The notes below the pieces were generated by a model. It worked only from the letters and a program-made list of their open reading frames with translations. It ran no database searches and was not told where the DNA came from. A DNA stretch of 64,000 bases from Streptomyces sp. NRRL B-24484 (lineage in GTDB: Bacteria; Actinomycetota; Actinomycetes; Streptomycetales; Streptomycetaceae), in the NCBI RefSeq assembly GCF_000717715.1, contig NZ_JOAI01000046.1:1-64000 (forward strand). Reading direction: 5' to 3'. A program made the position numbers and the translations under genes. This document shows, in pieces, positions 1-8,309 of this stretch. The first letter of the stretch is position 1; every line of letters begins with the position of its first letter.

Positions 1-1
1 C

Positions 2-337
2 GACCCGGGCCCGCCCCCGCCGCACTCCCCGGCGGGCACCGCGGCCGGGGCCCGGGCGCGGCTCTGCGAGGCGGTGGCGGGCCGTCGGCCGTACCTGTCG
101 GCCTCGTCCGCGGCGCTCTCCGCCGGAGTGCTCACGGCCGCCCTGCGGCACCCGTCCGCGGGGGCGGCGCTCTGGCTGTCCGGGGCGGTGTGGACGGCGG
201 CCGCGCCGGGGGTCCTGGCGGTGGCCGGTGCGGTCACCGGCATCCTGACGGCGACCGGGAGCGGACGGCACGGCCGCCGGGGCAAGCCCCCGCAGCCGCC
301 CCGCCCGGGCGCACCCGGCGAGGGCGGACGGAGGTGA
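2..337 (+). CDS. Partial hypothetical membrane protein (C-terminal part)
   Basis: The reading frame is open from the left edge of the window and ends at TGA 335-337, so only the C-terminal part is visible. A GTG at 74 could be an internal start, but the frame upstream has no stop. The visible part holds one or two hydrophobic Ala/Gly/Val/Leu-rich segments that could span the membrane, then an Arg/Pro/Gly-rich tail. The stop overlaps the GTG start of the next gene (GTGA), which indicates translational coupling. I recognise no family. Confidence 0.5.
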   Translation, partial: DPGPPPPHSPAGTAAGARARLCEAVAGRRPYLSASSAALSAGVLTAALRHPSAGAALWLSGAVWTAAAPGVLAVAGAVTGILTATGSGRHGRRGKPPQPPRPGAPGEGGRR

Positions 338-642
338 CGGCGGTGGACGGTCCCGACCTCTCCTGGCGTGAACGGCGGATACTCCGCCAGATAGAACTCG
401 GCCTCGGCCAGGACGTGGACCTCGAACTCCGGCTCCGCACCATGCGGCTGGGCCGGCTGGACGGCGCCCGGCGGACCCTGCGGCGGATCCCCCTCTGCGC
501 GCTGCTGCTGGTGGCCGTCTGCGCCCTCGGGCTGGCCACCGCGGGAGTCCCCGCCGCCGCGGTGGCCCTGCGGGCCGTCTGCGGAGCCGCAGCCGCGATC
601 GCCCTCCTGGCCCTCGCCCGAGGCACCCGCCGAGGCCGATGA
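334..642 (+). CDS. DUF3040-like small membrane protein
   Basis: The protein has 102 residues. The GTG start overlaps the previous stop by four bases. The N-terminus has the pattern LSWRERRILRQIE, which resembles the start of DUF3040 proteins of actinomycetes (a short amphipathic helix beginning with xExERRxLxxIE). It is followed by a basic stretch and two hydrophobic helices at roughly residues 48-68 and 72-95. The function of the family is unknown. The coupled upstream membrane protein suggests the two are made together. A GTG further upstream (190) lies in the same frame but has only low-complexity sequence behind it, so I reject it. Confidence 0.6.
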   Translation: MTAVDGPDLSWRERRILRQIELGLGQDVDLELRLRTMRLGRLDGARRTLRRIPLCALLLVAVCALGLATAGVPAAAVALRAVCGAAAAIALLALARGTRRGR

Positions 643-849
643 ACGCCCCGCCACCACCCCTGGGGAGCTCACGGGCAAACCACCCGGGGGGCGCGGAGGT
701 CTGCACGACAGCTCATGAGCGATCACTCAGGGGCGCGGGGAACTGCGCAATCCGGGAATGGTCCACCTGACGAATCCGCGTCAACCCCTGGTCCGCACAA
801 CGGCCCGCACCCGCATCACACTCCGCCCCCGTCCTTCACCCGGGAGGGG

Positions 850-1512
850 TCAGGCATGCCCCAGGGCGCTGTCGTCCAGGGCGGCGAGCAGGGCGGCCGG
901 GTCGGCGTGGACCTCCAGGGCTCCTGCGGCACGCAGGTCGCACTCCCCCACCCCGCCACAGGTCACGGCGATGCACGGGACGCCCGCGGCTGCCGCGGCC
1001 CGGACGTCCCAGCGGGTGTCGCCGACGAAGAGCGCCTGACCGGGCCCGGCCTCGGCCCGTTCGAGGGCGGCGTGCACCAGGTCCGGCGCGGGCTTCGAGG
1101 AGTCGACGTCGTCCGCGCCGGTGGCGACCCAGAGCACGTCCTCGGCCCCGAGCACCCGCCGCATCACCTCCAGGTCGCGCCCCGAGGCCGAGCTGGCCAG
1201 CACCACCCGGCGCCCGCGCGCAGCGACCTCGCGGAGCAGGTCGGCCGCGCCGTCGAAGGCCCGTAGCCGCGGCCAGAACCGCGCGTACAGCGCCGCGTGG
1301 GCGGCGCTGATCGCGGCGTCCTGCGAACGGTCCCGGTCGGGTCCGAGCAGGTGGTCGAGCAGCTGGTCGCCGCCCATGCCGATGGCTCCGTGGATCCGGG
1401 CCGTCACCGGGGTGAACCCGAACTGGGCGAGCGCCTCGGACCAGGCCGCGGTGTGCAGGTAGCTGGTGTCGAGCAGGGTTCCGTCGACGTCGAAGAGGGC
1501 TGCGGACGGCAT
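850..1512 (-). CDS. HAD-family hydrolase (phosphatase-like)
   Basis: This 220-residue protein is a haloacid dehalogenase superfamily hydrolase of the beta-phosphoglucomutase/phosphoglycolate phosphatase type. Motif I is FDVDGT near residue 7 (nucleophile and acid/base Asp), motif II is LASSAS near residue 104, the motif III Lys lies in SSKPAPD, and motif IV is FVGDTRWD. A helical cap follows motif I. The ATG at 1512 has a strong GGAGGGAG site just upstream. It stands alone. The substrate cannot be told from sequence; a sugar phosphate or phosphoglycolate is likely. Confidence 0.85.
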   Translation of the reverse strand: MPSAALFDVDGTLLDTSYLHTAAWSEALAQFGFTPVTARIHGAIGMGGDQLLDHLLGPDRDRSQDAAISAAHAALYARFWPRLRAFDGAADLLREVAARGRRVVLASSASGRDLEVMRRVLGAEDVLWVATGADDVDSSKPAPDLVHAALERAEAGPGQALFVGDTRWDVRAAAAAGVPCIAVTCGGVGECDLRAAGALEVHADPAALLAALDDSALGHA

Positions 1513-1609
1513 GCTGGGCTCCCTCCGGAGGAGACCCGTGCGGGCCGGGCGCGGACGGGCGCAGCGTACGGCGCAGGCCTGCGCCCGGCGTTCGAGGACG
1601 TGCCGGGGC

Positions 1610-2107
1610 TCAGTGGCCGAGCCGGTGGATCAGGCCCGCCCGCCGCTTCGGCCGCGACTGCGGTTGCATCGGCGGGGCGGGTTCGGCCGCCGTGTCATCG
1701 GCCCGGAGCCCGGCGGTCGTGGTCGGCGAGCCGGTTCCGGCCGGGCCGCCGGTGGCACCGCCAAGCGGGGCCCGGTCGGCGTACGGCTGCGGCTCGGGCG
1801 CCGCGGCGTACGGCTGGGTGGTGGTGGGCTCCGCCGGGGCGGTGGCGGTGCGGGAGCGGCGGGAGGTGCGCAGTTCGGCGCTGCGCCGGTGGTGGCGGCG
1901 GGCGCCGGCGGCCACCAGCAGGCAGCCGAAGACGAAGATCAGGGTCAGCGCGATCCCCGCGAGGAAGACCGCGAGGCTGTTCATGGTGGCGACGTCGTTG
2001 CCGAACATGGTCACCGTGGTGGTCGGTCCGCCGTCGAGGTTCTCGGCGATCAGCAGTCCGGTGAAGGCACCGGTCGCCGCCAGCAGCAGGAGTCCGAGCG
2101 CAAGCAT
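1610..2107 (-). CDS. Two-helix membrane protein with acidic/Pro-rich tail (LapA-like)
   Basis: The protein has 165 residues. I start it at ATG 2107, which has AAAGGAGAC upstream; a longer frame from 2206 adds only low-complexity sequence. Residues 1-18 and roughly 36-60 are hydrophobic helices separated by a loop containing GPTTTVTMFGND. This is the layout of LapA-domain and similar small actinobacterial membrane proteins. The C-terminal half is Ala/Pro/Thr/Tyr-rich and probably cytoplasmic and disordered, ending in a basic stretch. No enzymatic motif is visible. It lies downstream of the anti-sigma-type ATPase gene on the same strand. Confidence 0.6.
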   Translation of the reverse strand: MLALGLLLLAATGAFTGLLIAENLDGGPTTTVTMFGNDVATMNSLAVFLAGIALTLIFVFGCLLVAAGARRHHRRSAELRTSRRSRTATAPAEPTTTQPYAAAPEPQPYADRAPLGGATGGPAGTGSPTTTAGLRADDTAAEPAPPMQPQSRPKRRAGLIHRLGH

Positions 2108-2212
2108 CGGCTGTCTCCTTTCGGACGTTCGGGGAGGTTTCCCACCCGCGTCTGCCCGGTCGCCGCCGTCCGATGCGCATGCCGTGGCGGCACTCCGTGT
2201 CGGCACGGCGCG

Positions 2213-2674
2213 TCAGTGGTGCACGGGCTGTTCCTGGCGGCGGAGGTTGACGTCCGCCCAGACGGTCTTGCCGTGGTGGTGGCGGACGACCCCCCAGTCG
2301 TTGCTCAGCCGGTCGACGATGTGCAGTCCGCGGCCGCCGGGTGCGTTGGGGGCCTCCTCCGGTTCGCGCGGCGCGGGGCTGCCGGGGCCGGTGTCGAAGA
2401 CCTCGATCCGGGCGTGGGGGCCGTCCCGGAGGAGGGTGAGTTCGACCGGACTGCTGCCGTGCAGGAGGGCGTTGGAGAGCAGTTCGGAGACCACCAGCAG
2501 CATGTCGGCGCGGCGTTCCTCGCCGCCCGGCCTCCCCCACTCGTCCAGCACTCTGGTGGTGAAGTCGCGGCCCGAGCGGATGTCGCCGGGCGCGCCGAAG
2601 TAGCACCGGTGGCGTTCGGAGACGGACCGTGCGGCCCCGGCCGCCCAGCCGGTCCGTCCGACGCCCTTCGTCAT
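2213..2674 (-). CDS. ATP-binding anti-sigma regulatory (HATPase_c_2) protein
   Basis: This 153-residue single-domain GHKL ATPase belongs to the RsbW/SpoIIAB-like family that is greatly expanded in streptomycetes. The N box is ELLSNALLHG near residue 65, the G1 box is DTGPG near 96, and the G2 region is GGRGLHIVDRL near 113. There are no membrane segments and no phospho-acceptor His domain, so it is a stand-alone kinase/anti-sigma module and not a sensor kinase. The start has a GGGTGAGGAC site. No sigma factor or anti-anti-sigma partner lies nearby, so the target is unknown. Confidence 0.85.
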   Translation of the reverse strand: MTKGVGRTGWAAGAARSVSERHRCYFGAPGDIRSGRDFTTRVLDEWGRPGGEERRADMLLVVSELLSNALLHGSSPVELTLLRDGPHARIEVFDTGPGSPAPREPEEAPNAPGGRGLHIVDRLSNDWGVVRHHHGKTVWADVNLRRQEQPVHH

Positions 2675-2837
2675 GTCCTCACCCTGTCGTCGTCGGCACG
2701 GCCCGGAGGGGCGTGCCGGGCCGTGGTCCGCCGTCCTGCTGCCTCCGGCCGCTCCTCCGGCTCCGCGTGTGCCCGGCTCCGCCGAAGTGAACCGGGCCGG
2801 GGACCGGTGCCCTGCGCCGGCCCCCGGCCCGCGGGCG

Positions 2838-4352
2838 TCACGAGGGCCCGGCCGCCGCGCCCTGCACCTGGCTGAGCGGTGCGGCGAGCGACTCCAGGCT
2901 GCGGCGCTCGGCCTTCACCCCGATCGCCGCCTCGACGAGTCCCGCCACCACCATCAGCGCGGCGCCGATCGAGAAGGCGAGGGTGGTGTCGGAGATCCTG
3001 CCGCTGCTGACCAGGCCGTTGAAGAGCAGCGGCCCGGTGATGCCGCCGATCGCGGTGCCGACGGCGTAGAAGAACGCGATGCACAGCGCCCTGGTCTCCA
3101 GCGGGAAGATCTCGCTGACGGTCAGGTAGGCGGCGCTCGCGCCGGCGGAGGCGAGGAACAGCACGGCCGTCCAGCACACCGTCATGGTCGTCGCGTCGAG
3201 CGAGCCCTGCTGGAAGAGGTACGCCGTCAGGAAGAGCAGCACGCCCGAGCCGATGTAGGTGCCGGCGATCATCGGTTTGCGGCCGACGGAGTCGAAGAGG
3301 TGGCCGAGCAGCAGTGGTCCGAGGAAGTTGCCGACGGCGATGACGGCGAAGTAGTAGCCCGTGTTGCCGTCCGGCACGTTGAAGAACGTCGTGAGGATCA
3401 CCGCGTAGCCGAAGGTGACCGAGTTGTAGAGGAAGGCCTGGCCGACGAAGAGGGCGAGGCCCAGGATCGTCCGCCGGGGGTAGGTGGAGGTCACCGTCCG
3501 GGCGATGGTGATGAAGCCGAGGGCGCCCCTGGGGCGGATGGTGATCTCCTCGGTGGCGGGCGGGAGCTTCTCCCCCGTCTCCTCGGCGACCGTCCGTTCC
3601 ACCTCGTCGACCAGGCGTTCGGCCTCTTGGGCGCGGCCGTGGGTGAACAGCCAGCGCGGGCTCTCCGGGACGTGCCGCCGCACCAGCAGGATGACGAGGC
3701 CGAGGACGACCCCGAGGGCGAAGGACAGCCGCCAGCCGACGTCGGTCGCGAAGAGCGCGGTGTTCAGCAGGGCGATCGAAGCGAAGGCGCCGATCGCGGC
3801 ACCGATCCAGAAGCTGCCGTTGATGATCAGGTCGACCCTGCCGCGGACCCGGGCCGGGATCAGCTCGTCGATGGCGGAATTGATCGCCGCGTACTCGCCG
3901 CCGATGCCGAAGCCGGTGAAGAACCGGCAGAGGAAGAAGAACCAGGGCGTCCAGGCGAGGGCGGTGACGGCGGTGGCCGCGAGGTAGACGCCGAGCGTCA
4001 CCATGAAGAGCTTCTTCCGGCCGAGGCGGTCGGTCAGCCAGCCGAAGAAGAGGGCGCCGCTGCACGCGCCGGCGACGTAGAGGGCCGCCGCGGTGGTGGT
4101 CACCTGGGCGGCGCTGATGTCGATGCCGCTGCCGGACTCGGCCAGCCGGGAGGCCATGTTGCCGATGATGGTGACTTCGAGGCCGTCCAGGATCCAGACC
4201 GTCCCGAGGCCGATGACGATGCGCCAGTGCCAGCGCGACCAGGGCAGCCGGTCCAGGCGGGCCGGCACATTCGTCCGGATCGTGCCCTTCTGCGGGCTGC
4301 TCGCCCGGTCGGCACGGGTGGCACGTCCGGGGGGTGACACGGGCTCAGCCAT
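2838..4352 (-). CDS. MFS transporter (sugar porter type)
   Basis: This 504-residue, 12-helix major facilitator has sugar-porter family signatures. These include the DRLGRKK loop after helix 2, the RFFTGFGIGGEYAAINSAI helix, PESPRWL after helix 6, and the matching DSVGRKP loop in the second half. The central loop (roughly residues 250-300) is charged. Such proteins import sugars, aromatic acids or other small organic ions with protons. The start at 4352 follows a GGAGGCC site. It lies 71 bases downstream of the permease on the same strand, so it may be cotranscribed. A GGGCC-N4-GGCCC palindrome sits 25-38 bases upstream. Confidence 0.85.
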   Translation of the reverse strand: MAEPVSPPGRATRADRASSPQKGTIRTNVPARLDRLPWSRWHWRIVIGLGTVWILDGLEVTIIGNMASRLAESGSGIDISAAQVTTTAAALYVAGACSGALFFGWLTDRLGRKKLFMVTLGVYLAATAVTALAWTPWFFFLCRFFTGFGIGGEYAAINSAIDELIPARVRGRVDLIINGSFWIGAAIGAFASIALLNTALFATDVGWRLSFALGVVLGLVILLVRRHVPESPRWLFTHGRAQEAERLVDEVERTVAEETGEKLPPATEEITIRPRGALGFITIARTVTSTYPRRTILGLALFVGQAFLYNSVTFGYAVILTTFFNVPDGNTGYYFAVIAVGNFLGPLLLGHLFDSVGRKPMIAGTYIGSGVLLFLTAYLFQQGSLDATTMTVCWTAVLFLASAGASAAYLTVSEIFPLETRALCIAFFYAVGTAIGGITGPLLFNGLVSSGRISDTTLAFSIGAALMVVAGLVEAAIGVKAERRSLESLAAPLSQVQGAAAGPS

Positions 4353-4423
4353 GATCGGCCTCCGTTCGCTCGCGCGGGGCCCGGCGGCCCCGTTCGGGAC
4401 GCGCCTGCCCCGCGGCGGCCCGA

Positions 4424-5605
4424 TCACACGGAGGGACCGGCCCCGGGGACGCTGCCGTGCCCGTGCGGCGCGGCGTCCGGTCTGCCGCCCATCGCCCGCA
4501 GCATCCCGGCGCCGCCCGTCCGGAAGAAGCGGACCAGCAGCGCCGCGGCGATCAGCAGGAAGAGGATGTTCAGCCAGGTGGTGTAGTCCCAGCGCACCCC
4601 CTCGGAGGGCACGGTGGCGTCGGCCTGGTCGGGGATCAGGCCGAGCGCGCCGAAGAGGATCTCCACCGCGTACCCGGCGGCCACGACGGCGGTGTAGAAG
4701 GTGGCGAGCAGGAAGAGCGTCGTCCGCCGCCCGTAGTACTTCCGGTAGATGTTCAGGATCGGCAGGATCAGCAGGTCGGCGAAGATGAACGAGACCACGC
4801 CGCCGAAGCTGATGCCGCCCTTCCACAGCACGACCGCGAGCGGCACGTTGCCGATCGAGCAGACGAACGAGGCGACGGCCACGACCGGGCCGATCAGCGG
4901 GCCCCAGATCTTGGCCGCGACGGGGTGGCCGGTGAAGAAGAAGGCCTGCCAGAAGGAGTCCGGCACCCAGGCGGCGACCGCCCCGGCGATCAGCAGACCG
5001 AGGACGAGGTCGCGCAGGATCGCGGCCCACTCCATCACGAAGACGTGCGAGACCGAGGTGAAGCCCTCGGGCGAGGCCAGCCGGCGGACGAAGCCGCCGC
5101 CGCCCCGCACGCTCATGTCCATCGCCGCGTGGCCCTCCATCGAGCCCGCCGCCCCGCGGTCCGCGTGCTCCCGCGCCTCCCGGACCATCGGCGCGCGGAG
5201 GAACCGCCGGAAGAGCAGGGCCAGCACGACGATCATGACCGGACCGCCGGTGAACTCGGCCGCGGTGAACTGCCAGCCCATCAGCAGCGCCAGGATCACA
5301 CCGAGTTCGACGACCAGGTTGGTCGAGGCGATCTCGAAGGCCATCGCCGCCGTGAAGTCGGCGCCCTTGCGGAACAGCGAGCGGGCGAGCGCCACGGCGG
5401 CGTACGAGCAGGAGGACGAGGCCGTGCCGAGCCCGGCGGCGAGCGCCAGGGTCCGCGGCCGGTCGTCGCCCAGCGCCCGGGCGACGGTCTCCCGGTGGAC
5501 GACCGCCTGGACGACCGCCGACAGCAGGAAGCCGAGGATCAGCGCCCAGGTGATCTCCCAGGTCATCGCGCCGGTGATCCTCAGCGCGTGCAGCAGAGCG
5601 TCCAT
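4424..5605 (-). CDS. ArsP-type permease (DUF318 family)
   Basis: This 393-residue membrane protein of the ArsP_1/COG0701 permease family has about 8-10 hydrophobic helices. The first conserved half contains TASSSCSYAAVALARSLFRKGA near residue 60, and the second contains VCSIGNVPLAVVLWKGGISFGG near residue 240. These are the paired Cys/Ser-rich and Gly-rich signatures of the family. Some family members export trivalent organoarsenicals; most have no known substrate. A His/Pro/Gly-rich tail follows the last helix. The neighbouring photolyase 58 bases upstream on the same strand suggests a stress-linked operon, but no ars genes are nearby. Confidence 0.8.
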   Translation of the reverse strand: MDALLHALRITGAMTWEITWALILGFLLSAVVQAVVHRETVARALGDDRPRTLALAAGLGTASSSCSYAAVALARSLFRKGADFTAAMAFEIASTNLVVELGVILALLMGWQFTAAEFTGGPVMIVVLALLFRRFLRAPMVREAREHADRGAAGSMEGHAAMDMSVRGGGGFVRRLASPEGFTSVSHVFVMEWAAILRDLVLGLLIAGAVAAWVPDSFWQAFFFTGHPVAAKIWGPLIGPVVAVASFVCSIGNVPLAVVLWKGGISFGGVVSFIFADLLILPILNIYRKYYGRRTTLFLLATFYTAVVAAGYAVEILFGALGLIPDQADATVPSEGVRWDYTTWLNILFLLIAAALLVRFFRTGGAGMLRAMGGRPDAAPHGHGSVPGAGPSV

Positions 5606-5663
5606 GCGGCCTCACGGGTCGGGCGGTTCACGGATGGATCACGGACGGCCGTGGCGCCCCCGG

Positions 5664-7001
5664 TCAGTCGAGGCCCCGGCCGCGGCGCAGCCGCGCGGAC
5701 GCCTCGCCCGGGTCGACCAGGGGCCGCGGGTAGTCGGCCGGCGGACGGTCCAGCAGCCAGGGCCGGTGGACGGCCCGGCCCGGGACGTCGGCGAGTTCGG
5801 GCACCCACCGCCGCACGTAGGCGCCGTCCGGGTCGAGCCGGTCGGCCTGGGTCAGCGGGTTGAGCACCCGGTTGGGCCGGGTGTCCGTGCCGGTGCCGGC
5901 CACCCACTGCCAGTTGAGCTGGTTGTTGGCGAGGTCGCCGTCGACCAGCAGCCGCAGGAAGTGCCGGGCGCCGGTCCGCCAGTCCTGGTAGAGGGTCTTG
6001 GTCAGGAAGGAGGCGGTGAGCAGCCGGGCGCGGTTGTGCATCCAGCCCTCGTGGGCGAGTTGGCGCATCCCGGCGTCGACGACGGGGAAGCCGGTGCGGC
6101 CCTGCCGCCAGGCCTCGGCCTCGCGGGAGTCCTCGTGCCACCGGTCGCCCTTGCTGCGGTAGTCCTGCCAGGCGGCCTCCGGCCGGGCGGCGAGCACCTG
6201 GTGGTGGAAGTCCCGCCAGACGAGTTGCCGGACGAAGGCCTCCGCGCCGGGGCCGCCGCGGCGTTCGGCGAGGTCGACCAGTTCGGTCGCGGACAGGCAG
6301 CCGAAGTGCAGGTAGGGCGAGAGGCGTGACGTCCCGTCGGTGGCCAGGTCGTCGTGCACCTCCTCGTACGCGGTGACGTCCCAGGCCTGCCAGCGTTTGC
6401 GGGCCTCGGTCTCCCCGCCGGGCGGCAGGCCCGGTGAGTCGGTGCGTCCGGGGCGGACGGCCGCCGGGTCCGTTCCGGCGAGGCCGTCGGGGGTGCGCAG
6501 GTGCTGCGGTGCCCGGTGCGGCGGGCGGCGGGTGCTCTGCTGCCAGGCCCTGAAGTACGGGGTGAAGACGGCGTAGTGGTCCTTGCCGGCCGGCACCGCG
6601 GCGCCGGGCGGGAGGGCGGTCAGGGCACCGTCGTGGACGTGGAGGCGGTCGCCGACGTGCCGGTGCAGGTCGGCCTCGCGGCGCCGGGCGAAGGAGCTGA
6701 CCCCGGCGGCGACGTGGACGGCGACGGCGCCGGTCTCCTCGGCGAGCCGCGCCGTCTCGGCGGCGGCGGATCCGCGGCGGATCAGCAGCCGGCCGCCGAT
6801 CCGGCGCAGCGAGGCGTCGAGGTCGGTCAGGCAGTCCGCGAGGAAGGCCCGGCGGTTGGGGGCGGCGAAGCCGGCCGCCTCGATGCCGGGGTCGAGGACG
6901 AAGAGCGGGACGACCCGGTCGGCGCTGCGGGCGGCGGCGTGCAGCACCGGGTTGTCGTGCAGGCGGAGGTCCTGGGTGAGCAGGGCGATGGCGATGGTCA
7001 T
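5664..7001 (-). CDS. phrB: Deoxyribodipyrimidine photolyase
   Basis: This 445-residue protein uses blue light to split cyclobutane pyrimidine dimers. The N-terminal antenna domain (about 1-130) has the class I start IALLTQDLRLHDNPVL. The FAD domain (about 180-430) carries the diagnostic run TGFPVVDAGMRQL, EGWMHNRARLLTASFLTK and DWRTGARHFLRLLVDGD, followed by NNQLNWQWVAGTGTD. The Trp residues of the electron-transfer chain appear to be kept. It is the first gene of a minus-strand set with the ArsP-type permease and MFS porter. Class I assignment is secure; the antenna cofactor is not clear. Confidence 0.95.
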   Translation of the reverse strand: MTIAIALLTQDLRLHDNPVLHAAARSADRVVPLFVLDPGIEAAGFAAPNRRAFLADCLTDLDASLRRIGGRLLIRRGSAAAETARLAEETGAVAVHVAAGVSSFARRREADLHRHVGDRLHVHDGALTALPPGAAVPAGKDHYAVFTPYFRAWQQSTRRPPHRAPQHLRTPDGLAGTDPAAVRPGRTDSPGLPPGGETEARKRWQAWDVTAYEEVHDDLATDGTSRLSPYLHFGCLSATELVDLAERRGGPGAEAFVRQLVWRDFHHQVLAARPEAAWQDYRSKGDRWHEDSREAEAWRQGRTGFPVVDAGMRQLAHEGWMHNRARLLTASFLTKTLYQDWRTGARHFLRLLVDGDLANNQLNWQWVAGTGTDTRPNRVLNPLTQADRLDPDGAYVRRWVPELADVPGRAVHRPWLLDRPPADYPRPLVDPGEASARLRRGRGLD

Positions 7002-7055
7002 GGCCCGGCCAGGCTAGCGACCGGCGCCCCCGTGCCGGTGGTGGCCGCGCCGTGT

Positions 7056-7085
7056 GTCCCGCAGCTCCGGCCGGAGCTGCGGGAC
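7056..7085. terminator. 30-bp perfect palindrome, probable terminator of the XRE/PNPOx gene
   Basis: Arms GTCCCGCAGCTCCGG and CCGGAGCTGCGGGAC abut with no spacer. The palindrome lies 26 bases past the stop of the XRE/PNPOx-like gene and before the photolyase gene, both on the minus strand. It would form a strong hairpin without a T-tract, as is usual in streptomycetes. Confidence 0.65.
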
Positions 7086-7110
7086 GCCGGGTTGCCGGCC
7101 CGTCGGGGTG

Positions 7111-7818
7111 TCAGAGCGAGCCGACGCGGCGGCCGGTGACCCGGGTGGGGCGGATCCGGATCCAGAGCGGGTTGTCGCCGCCCGCCCACGGTTCGGAGCC
7201 CGGGTGCGCGTTCAGCCGGTCGATCTCCCGGCGCGCGGTGACGTGTTCGGCGGTGCCGGCCAGCAGGACGCTCCAGCCGCGGCTGAGCTTCTCGTCGATC
7301 CGGTCGATCTGGAACGAGAGGGTGGTGCCGGTGTCCGGCGCGGCGGCGCTGTGCGGGGCCGTCCGGTAGGCGACCGTGCCGGCGTCGACGACGTAGTTCA
7401 CCGGCAGGACGGCCGGGCCCGGGTCGGCGGGGACGGCGACCCGTCCGACGCCGTGGTCGCCGATCCGGTCCCAGCACTCGCGGACGCCGAGCCGGACGAG
7501 CACCGGTTGCTCGGGGGCGCCGCCCTGGCCGGGCGGCGGGTCGGTGCGGCCCTCCACGAGTTCCCGGTGGCTGAGCCCGAGGGCGCTCGCGAGGCGGAGG
7601 AATCCGCCGGGGTCGAACGTCGGTCCGGCCTCGGCGAGGTGCTGCAGGTACCGGGTCGCCATCCCGGCCTTGGCGGCGAGTTCGGCCTCGCTCAGGCCGA
7701 GGGCGCCGCGGCGTTCGTCGATGCGGCGGGCGATGGCGGCGGGGTCCGGCTCGTCCGGCCCGGGCGACGGGTCCCCGCTCGGGGCGTGGCCGGGCGCGGG
7801 ATGGGCGTTGTCGTTCAC
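7111..7818 (-). CDS. XRE helix-turn-helix / PNPOx-like flavin-binding fusion protein
   Basis: The protein has 235 residues from a GTG start with GGGAGGAC upstream. Residues about 28-85 form a Cro/CI-type helix-turn-helix (IARRIDERRGALGLSEAELAAKAGM). Residues about 100-225 match the pyridoxamine 5'-phosphate oxidase-like split-barrel family (RLGVRECWDRIGDHGVGRVAVP, VLPVNYVVD, FQIDRIDEKLSRGWSVLLAGTA). These barrels bind FMN or F420. The fusion is common in streptomycetes and may couple flavin state to DNA binding. It is divergent from the universal stress gene, and the shared intergenic region holds two GGGCCG-NN-CGGCCC palindromes. Confidence 0.85.
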   Translation of the reverse strand: MNDNAHPAPGHAPSGDPSPGPDEPDPAAIARRIDERRGALGLSEAELAAKAGMATRYLQHLAEAGPTFDPGGFLRLASALGLSHRELVEGRTDPPPGQGGAPEQPVLVRLGVRECWDRIGDHGVGRVAVPADPGPAVLPVNYVVDAGTVAYRTAPHSAAAPDTGTTLSFQIDRIDEKLSRGWSVLLAGTAEHVTARREIDRLNAHPGSEPWAGGDNPLWIRIRPTRVTGRRVGSL

Positions 7819-7964
7819 GGCTGTCCTCCCGGCAGGCGCGGTGGGCGCACCCGGCCCGCGCCGTCGGCGGCGGGGCCCGCGCAGCTGTCTCGCCCCAGTA
7901 GAGCCCGGGGCCGACCGGGCCGCCAGGCCTTCGGGCCCGCCGGGGGCGGCCGGTCCGCCGAACG

Positions 7965-7978
7965 GGGCCGCGCGGCCC
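7965..7978. promoter_or_regulatory. DevR/DosR-box-like palindrome 1
   Basis: The core GGGCCGCGCGGCCC is a perfect 14-bp palindrome (16 bp with one flanking G:C). It is 147 bases upstream of the XRE/PNPOx gene and about 330 bases upstream of the universal stress gene. It shares the GGGnC-N4-GnCCC spacing of DevR boxes and a six-base half-site with two other palindromes in the window. Assignment to the DevR-like regulator is inference. Confidence 0.45.
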
Positions 7979-8133
7979 CGGCACTTCGGCACCTGCCCGC
8001 GGCACTGGGTCGCGGTACCCCGGCGGGGCATCACGCCCGGTGCCCGGCCGGGCCGGTGGTACCCCTCCGCGGTACCGGTCCGCCCGGTCGGCCGCTGTCT
8101 CGCCGGGAGTTCGCCCGGCCGCCGTCCCCGCCA

Positions 8134-8147
8134 GGGCCGTCCGGCCC
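8134..8147. promoter_or_regulatory. DevR/DosR-box-like palindrome 2
   Basis: GGGCCGTCCGGCCC is palindromic except for the two central bases, and the flanking A and T extend it to 16 bp. It is 163 bases upstream of the universal stress gene start. Half-sites are identical to those at 7965 and 16754. The rest of the 491-bp divergent intergenic region shows no gene. Confidence 0.5.
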
Positions 8148-8309
8148 TGTCTCCGGCCGCGCGAGACTGGTGCGATGGGGCGCGCACGCGGCACGGCCGT
8201 GCCCCGGCGGTCCGCTCCGGGCACCGAGCGCGCACCGGCCGTGCGCCGTCCCCGTGCACCGTGCCGGGCGGTACCGGCGCGCAACGACCGCACCACCCGG
8301 GAGGATCCC

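Noticed and set aside
2673..4337. A long plus-strand frame rich in Asp/Glu/Gly
   Set aside because: It is the antisense shadow of the MFS porter gene, which has clear transporter motifs.
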